This document shows, piece by piece, positions 43,980-48,128 of a DNA stretch of 48,128 nt. The first letter of the stretch is position 1, and every line of letters starts with the position of its first letter. The translations under genes and the position numbers were made by a program. Source of the stretch: Oxalobacteraceae bacterium (lineage in GTDB: Bacteria; Pseudomonadota; Gammaproteobacteria; Burkholderiales; Burkholderiaceae_D); contig JAIXQK010000073.1 in NCBI GenBank assembly GCA_027485795.1, forward strand, positions 1 to 48,128. The letters run 5' to 3'. The notes beneath the pieces were generated by a model. The model was not told the origin of the DNA. It was given only the letters and a program-made list of their open reading frames with translations, and made no database searches.

Positions 43980-44864
43980 CTATTTCTCGCGACCGAACAG
44001 ACCGGCCGGCCTTACCAGCAGCACAATCGCCATGATGATGAACACTACGGTCGATGACAATTCAGGATAAAAAACCTTGGTCAGTCCTTCAATCACGCCG
44101 AGCGCAAGACCGGTAATAATCGAACCCAGTATTGAACCCATACCGCCAATCACCACAACCGCAAATATCGTGACGATCAGGTTCGACCCCATCAGCGGCG
44201 ACACCTGCAACACGGGCGCAGCCAATACGCCAGCAAATGCCGCCAGCGCCACGCCAAATCCGTAGGTGAGCGTGACCATCAGCGGCACATTGATGCCAAA
44301 GGCCTCCACCATGCGTGGGTTCTCGGTACCGGCTCGCAGGTAAGCACCCAGTCGAGTCTTCTCAATCACGAACCAGGTTGCCAGACACACTATCAGCGAA
44401 GCTACCACCACCCACGCGCGATAAATCGGCAACATCATGAAACCCAGATCGGTTGCACCGACGAGCTGCGATGGCACCGCAAACGGCTGACCCGAAACAC
44501 CATAAAAAGAACGGAACACGCCTTCGATAATGAGCGTAATGCCGAAGGTCAGCAGCAAACCATAAAGATGATCCAACTGGTACAACCGGCGCAGCATAGT
44601 TCGCTCGATAACCATGCCAAACAGCGCGATCAATAGCGGTGCCAGTACTAACATCACCCAGTAGCTGATGCCGAAGTACTGCAAACCGATCCAGGCCAGG
44701 AAAGCGCCCATCATGTAGAGCGCGCCATGCGCAAAATTAATCACATTCAGCAGGCCGAAAATCACCGCCAGTCCGAGCGACAGCATGGCGTAGAACGAGC
44801 CATTCACCAGGCCTAGTAGCAGTTGACCCAGGAAGGCCGCGAGTGGAATACCGAAGATCTCCAT
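43980..44864 (-). CDS. livH: branched-chain amino acid type ABC permease LivH (cassette 2)
   Basis: 294 residues, polytopic. Begins LLGLVNGSFYAMLSLGLAVIFGLLNVINFAHGALYMMGAF. The coupling loop is RLGAYLRAGTENPRMVEAFGI, and VFAVVVIGGMGSILGSIITG-type sequence follows. The segment ISYWVMLVLAPLLIALFGMVIERTMLRRLY is characteristic of the branch seen in this gene order. It sits 3 bp after livF. Confidence 0.93.
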   Translation of the reverse strand: MEIFGIPLAAFLGQLLLGLVNGSFYAMLSLGLAVIFGLLNVINFAHGALYMMGAFLAWIGLQYFGISYWVMLVLAPLLIALFGMVIERTMLRRLYQLDHLYGLLLTFGITLIIEGVFRSFYGVSGQPFAVPSQLVGATDLGFMMLPIYRAWVVVASLIVCLATWFVIEKTRLGAYLRAGTENPRMVEAFGINVPLMVTLTYGFGVALAAFAGVLAAPVLQVSPLMGSNLIVTIFAVVVIGGMGSILGSIITGLALGVIEGLTKVFYPELSSTVVFIIMAIVLLVRPAGLFGREK

Positions 44865-44867
44865 GCG

Positions 44868-45569
44868 CTAGACCCCCAGAAGCTCGTTGAGCTCGTCCAT
44901 CTTCGTGCTGAGCTCAGCAGCGCCGAACTGCGCGACCACCTGCCCGTGCTCGACAACGTAAAAGCGGTCCGCCAATGGCGCGGCGAAACGGAAGTTTTGC
45001 TCAACCATCACAATGGTGTAACCCTTGGCTTTCAGCGTCGCTATCATGCGCGCCAGCGCTTGTACAATCACCGGCGCCAAGCCCTCCGAAATTTCATCCA
45101 GCAGCAACAGCTTGGCACCGGTGCGAAGAATGCGGGCGACCGCCAGCATCTGCTGCTCACCGCCGGACAGCCGCGTACCCTGACTGGAACGCCGCTCTTC
45201 AAGATTGGGAAACATTTGATAAATCTCGGCCACCGACATGCCACCCTCGGTCAGAGTGGGCGGCAGCATCAGATTTTCTTCTGCTGAGAGCGAAGAAAAA
45301 ATCGCACGCTCCTCCGGGCAGTACCCAACACCGAAGTGTGCAATCCGATGCGTCGGCAGCGCGATGGTTTCTATGCCATTGATCTTGATCGATCCGCTGC
45401 GGCGACCGGTCAACCCCATGATGGCGCGCAGTGTGCTGGTCCTGCCGGCACCATTGCGGCCGAGCAGGGTCACGACCTCGCCCTTGGCCACCGAAAGATT
45501 CATGTCATGCAGAATATGCGACTCGCCGTACCAGGCGTGCAGTCCCTTGATCTCGAGCGCCAATGTCAT
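44868..45569 (-). CDS. livF: branched-chain amino acid type ABC ATP-binding protein LivF (cassette 2)
   Basis: 233 residues with one ABC domain: signature LSGGEQQM, LLLDEISEGLAP and the H-loop region IVMVEQNFRFA. The Walker A is GRNGAGRTS: the P-loop lysine at residue 43 is replaced by Arg. The Walker B region reads LLDEISEGL rather than LDEPS. Both changes lie in one otherwise well-kept domain. Similar Arg versions are known to me in betaproteobacterial LivF homologues, so this is probably functional, with LivG as the main ATPase. It overlaps livG by four bases. Confidence 0.92.
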   Translation of the reverse strand: MTLALEIKGLHAWYGESHILHDMNLSVAKGEVVTLLGRNGAGRTSTLRAIMGLTGRRSGSIKINGIETIALPTHRIAHFGVGYCPEERAIFSSLSAEENLMLPPTLTEGGMSVAEIYQMFPNLEERRSSQGTRLSGGEQQMLAVARILRTGAKLLLLDEISEGLAPVIVQALARMIATLKAKGYTIVMVEQNFRFAAPLADRFYVVEHGQVVAQFGAAELSTKMDELNELLGV

Positions 45570-46336
45570 CCGTGCGCTCCTTCAAGTGGTGCAGTACCGC
45601 CCATATAGGCTTCAAGTACCTGCGGGTTGCGCGATACGGTCTCGTAATCACCCTCTGCCAGTATCGCGCCACGTTGTAGCACCGAGATACGATCGCAGAT
45701 ACCTGCCACCACGCTCATATTGTGCTCAACCATCAAGATCGTGCGTCCCTTCGACACCTTCTTGATCAACTCAGTCACCCGCTTGACGTCCTCATGCCCC
45801 ATACCCTGAGTCGGCTCGTCAAGCAGCATCAACTCGGGCGCCATCGCCAGCGTGGTGGCAATCTCGAGCGCACGTTTGCGACCATAAGGCAGATCGACCG
45901 TTGGTTGATCGGCAAATTCGCGCAGCCCCACCTCATCAAGCAAGGCCAGCGCTTCATCATTCAGCTGCGCCAACGAACGCTCGCTTTTCCAAAATTGAAA
46001 CGACGTACCTAATTTGCGTTGCAAGCCCACGCGCACATTCTCAAGCACCGACAAATGCGGGAATACCGCCGAGATTTGGAATGAGCGGATGATGCCCATG
46101 CGTGCGATCTGTGCGGGCCGCAGCATAGTGATGTCACGACCATTGAACAGAATCTGCCCGGCGCTTGGTGCGATGAACTTGGTCAGCAAATTGAAGCAAG
46201 TGGTCTTGCCAGCGCCATTTGGGCCAATCAGGGCGTGAATATGGCCACGCTGGACGCGCAGATCGACCTGGCTGACCGCAACGAAGCCTTTGAACTCCCG
46301 TGTCAAGCCGCGGGTCTCGAGAATAATGTCTGACAT
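45566..46336 (-). CDS. livG: branched-chain amino acid type ABC ATP-binding protein LivG (cassette 2)
   Basis: 256 residues. Walker A GPNGAGKTT (intact), IRSFQISAVFPHLSVLENVRVGLQ, signature DLPYGRKRALEIATTLA, LLDEPTQGMGHED and LMVEHNMSVV. The C-terminus EAYMGG is LivG-like. First gene of cassette 2; the 230 bp upstream separate it from the divergent DUF2721 gene and hold no substrate-binding protein gene. The motif LDEPTQGMGHED differs from the common LDEPAAGMN, matching cassettes that take up aromatic or other non-standard substrates in related bacteria (inference). Confidence 0.93.
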   Translation of the reverse strand: MSDIILETRGLTREFKGFVAVSQVDLRVQRGHIHALIGPNGAGKTTCFNLLTKFIAPSAGQILFNGRDITMLRPAQIARMGIIRSFQISAVFPHLSVLENVRVGLQRKLGTSFQFWKSERSLAQLNDEALALLDEVGLREFADQPTVDLPYGRKRALEIATTLAMAPELMLLDEPTQGMGHEDVKRVTELIKKVSKGRTILMVEHNMSVVAGICDRISVLQRGAILAEGDYETVSRNPQVLEAYMGGTAPLEGAHG

Positions 46337-46566
46337 CTTGTTATGTGGGGGTTAGATCCGGGCAACAGCCGCAAAGTTATTCGATTTCCAAGAAAAAACA
46401 AAATGGATTATCGAGTCCACCCTAAGTTTGCACTGCAACACGCGCACTTCCCTGCCCACCAGCGAAGTCAAACTTGGCGCCGCCGCGGTCAGCAATCAGA
46501 TAAACCGTGCGCACGAGCGCCGCTTTGTGTATTCTGGAGGCGGAAGATCAAAAACATAGCCACTCC

Positions 46567-47025
46567 ATGCAATCCCTGTTCGGCGACATCAGTAACCTCA
46601 TCAGCCTGTCGATTACCCCGGCATTCCTCATGCTGGGCGTTTTGCTGCAGATGCGGGTATTGAACAACCGCCTTGAGCGCATCAGTGATCGCCAAGAGGT
46701 TCTCGAGCAGCGGCTATCCGCTGGCGGTGTGCGCGCGCTGCTGCAGCATGAACTGGTGGTGCTGTACCAACGCGCCGAAGTGGTTCATCGCGCAGTCAGC
46801 TTTTCTTCGGTCAGCATGGCGACCATATGCGCGGTGGTGGTTGCCCTGTTTGCCGATGATCTGTTCAGTCTGCGGCTGGGTTCTCTGATCGCGTTTCTGT
46901 TTGTTGCGGCGATGGTGATGCTGGTTGGCAGCTTCAGCTTGTTGCTGCACGAGATTTTTATCGCCAGCCACTCAATGCCGAGCACCGCGTTGCTGCCAAC
47001 CCGGCAGCGTGATCTGCACCACTAA
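46567..47025 (+). CDS. DUF2721 family membrane protein
   Basis: 152 residues from ATG 46567 with three hydrophobic segments: SLSITPAFLMLGVLLQMRVLNNRL at the start and two near the C-terminus (VSMATICAVVVALF, SLIAFLFVAAMVMLVGSFSLLLHEI). The pattern ITPAFLxxGxxxxLxxxxNRxxRIxDR and the late LLHEIFIA match DUF2721. Function unknown. It is divergent from livG of cassette 2. Its TAA overlaps the stop codon of the convergent methyltransferase gene. Confidence 0.85.
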   Translation: MQSLFGDISNLISLSITPAFLMLGVLLQMRVLNNRLERISDRQEVLEQRLSAGGVRALLQHELVVLYQRAEVVHRAVSFSSVSMATICAVVVALFADDLFSLRLGSLIAFLFVAAMVMLVGSFSLLLHEIFIASHSMPSTALLPTRQRDLHH

Positions 47026-47870
47026 GACGCCGAGATTGGCGTCTCCTGCGGTAGCCAAAAGCGCTGACGCATATTCTCCAAGCCCACAGCTGCCATTACC
47101 TCCTGCAACCTTTGCGTAGCACGCTGACGCGGCAAATTCTTATAGCTGGCAATAATTAGCTCGTTCTTCATCGAATGCTCCCAACCCACCAGTTCAGTCA
47201 CATTCAGCTGATAACCATGCGCTTCAAGCTGCAAACAGCGCAGCACATTGGTCAGATGGCTACCGAATTCACGCGTATGAATCGGATGACGCCACACCTC
47301 GCTAAGCGCATCGCGCGCCAGCATTTGTGCTTTCAATTGCCTTAGTTGCGCCGCTACCTCCGCCTGACAACAAGGCACCAGAACAATGAAGCGCGCGCGC
47401 TTTTTTAGCGCAAAGCTGATCGCATCATCAGTGGCTGTATCGCAGGCATGCAAGGCAGTGACAACATCGACCTGCTCGGGCAAGTCAGTCGATGTCATTG
47501 AATCAGCCACCGACAGATGATGAAAACGCATACGCGTGAAGCCTAACTGCTCGGCCAATGATCGCGCACGGCTCACCAGGTCCTCACGCACCTCAATACC
47601 GTGAATCCAAGCACCATCCTCGTGCTGCTTGAAGAACAAATCGTACAAAATGAAACCGAGATAGGACTTGCCCGCACCGTGGTCCACCAATGAAAACGGG
47701 CGCTGCGCTTCATGTAGCTGCTGCAGCAAAGGTTCGATGAACTGAAACAGGTGATATACCTGCTTCAACTTGCGCCGACTGTCCTGATTCATCTTACCGT
47801 CACGCGTCAGGATATGAAGCGCCTTCAATAATTCGATAGATTGGCCAGCGCGGATCTCGGGTTCTGCCAT
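47022..47870 (-). CDS. class I SAM-dependent methyltransferase (Methyltransf_32-like)
   Basis: 282 residues from ATG 47870 (MAEPEIRAGQSIELLKALHILTRDGKMNQDSRRKLKQVYHL). The SAM-binding block is LVDHGAGKSYLGFILYD, followed by IHGIEVREDLV and VTALHACDTATDDAI, then VLVPCCQAEVAAQL. The HACDTATDDAI and PCCQ segments are typical of the METTL25/Methyltransf_32 group, whose substrates are RNA or protein in some members. A longer frame from a GTG at 47921 is possible but adds unlikely residues. Tail to tail with DUF2721. Confidence 0.82.
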   Translation of the reverse strand: MAEPEIRAGQSIELLKALHILTRDGKMNQDSRRKLKQVYHLFQFIEPLLQQLHEAQRPFSLVDHGAGKSYLGFILYDLFFKQHEDGAWIHGIEVREDLVSRARSLAEQLGFTRMRFHHLSVADSMTSTDLPEQVDVVTALHACDTATDDAISFALKKRARFIVLVPCCQAEVAAQLRQLKAQMLARDALSEVWRHPIHTREFGSHLTNVLRCLQLEAHGYQLNVTELVGWEHSMKNELIIASYKNLPRQRATQRLQEVMAAVGLENMRQRFWLPQETPISAS

Positions 47871-47981
47871 GTTGGTGAATGCTCGTGCGATTGACACACG
47901 ATAGTAACCCAGCCACCGCACACATCACGACTGCGCAACTGCACAACTGCGCTAGCCGAGTAAGACCTGCTGCTGCAGACG

Positions 47982-48128
47982 CTAGCGCATCAGCACATAC
48001 TCGCCCGGGGCTGCGGGGAGATCGATATCGTCACTCTTGACTGGTACCGCAGGGCGTTGCGCTTGGCCCTGCGCAAGCCAGTCTGCCCAACACGGCCACC
48101 AAGAGCCCGCTTGTTCCGGCGTACGCTG
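47982..48128 (-). CDS. phaC: poly(3-hydroxyalkanoate) synthase, C-terminal end (cut by window edge)
   Basis: 48 codons and a TAG at 47982-47984; the gene continues beyond the right edge. The fragment QAGSWWPCWADWLAQ is the SWWPxWxxWL block at the C-terminus of class I PHA synthases, and the last residues are PAAPGEYVLMR, like the APGxYVxxR ending of that family. The catalytic domain is outside the window. It is an enzyme of polyhydroxybutyrate storage, common in Burkholderiales. Family call is from the C-terminus only. Confidence 0.8.
   Translation of the reverse strand, partial: QRTPEQAGSWWPCWADWLAQGQAQRPAVPVKSDDIDLPAAPGEYVLMR

Overview
The window reads as chromosomal DNA of a betaproteobacterium, most likely of the order Burkholderiales. 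This rests on gene content and order (clpA-clpS next to a cold-shock gene and icd; rpsT beside murJ; radC, fkpB, ispH and rpmB-rpmG together; exbB-exbD-lpxK-Trm112-kdsB-adk; a PHA synthase at the right edge) and on protein flavour. It is an inference, because no rRNA or other species-level marker is present. Most of the DNA is dense and moderately G+C rich. One block, about 10.78-14.97 kb, is visibly A+T rich.

Layout. 1-2.1 kb: clpA (cut by the window edge) and clpS. 2.3-2.75 kb: a cold-shock gene with a long leader and a terminator. 2.8-5.4 kb: icd, divergent from rluE, then a secreted DUF192 protein. 5.4-8.4 kb: rpsT divergent from murJ, then a SirB1-type protein. 8.5-10.5 kb: the ABC-F ATPase uup. 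10.7-15.1 kb: an accessory island bounded by a 39-bp copy of the 5' half of tRNA-Arg(CCU) on the left and the intact tRNA on the right. Its cargo is a secreted MORN-repeat protein, a lipoprotein caspase homologue with a coiled coil and a calcium-loop motif, and a small decayed minus-strand module. No integrase is present.

15.1-20.2 kb: a membrane-fused spermidine-synthase-like protein, a secreted cupin, an FAH-family hydrolase, maiA, and a protein with two ubiquitin-interacting motifs followed by a possible OTU-type cysteine protease domain. 20.3-25.3 kb: fkpB-ispH-livHMGF, apparently one operon. 25.5-26.8 kb: radC, rpmB-rpmG. 26.8-34.3 kb: a fatty acid desaturase, an MscS channel, an RsmB-like methyltransferase, purN, an orphan barstar homologue, a patatin and an SDR dehydrogenase. 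34.4-40.5 kb: hppA (K+-independent type), adk, kdsB, Trm112, lpxK, exbD, exbB. 40.8-42.9 kb: xseA and a PuuD-like membrane protein. 43.0-46.3 kb: a second branched-chain amino acid type ABC cassette (livG-livF-livH-livM). 46.5-48.1 kb: DUF2721, a methyltransferase and the C-terminus of PHA synthase.

How the parts fit together. The core is housekeeping: protein quality control (ClpAS), translation (S20, L28, L33, RluE, RsmB), envelope biogenesis (MurJ, LpxK, KdsB, ExbBD), isoprenoid synthesis (IspH), nucleotide metabolism (Adk, PurN) and amino acid uptake. Two items stand out as candidates for something less described. One is the MORN/caspase pair carried in a tRNA-bounded island, which looks like an envelope-anchored protease with a periplasmic partner. 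The other is the tandem-UIM protein with a candidate deubiquitinase domain, which suggests contact with eukaryotic or ubiquitin-like substrates.
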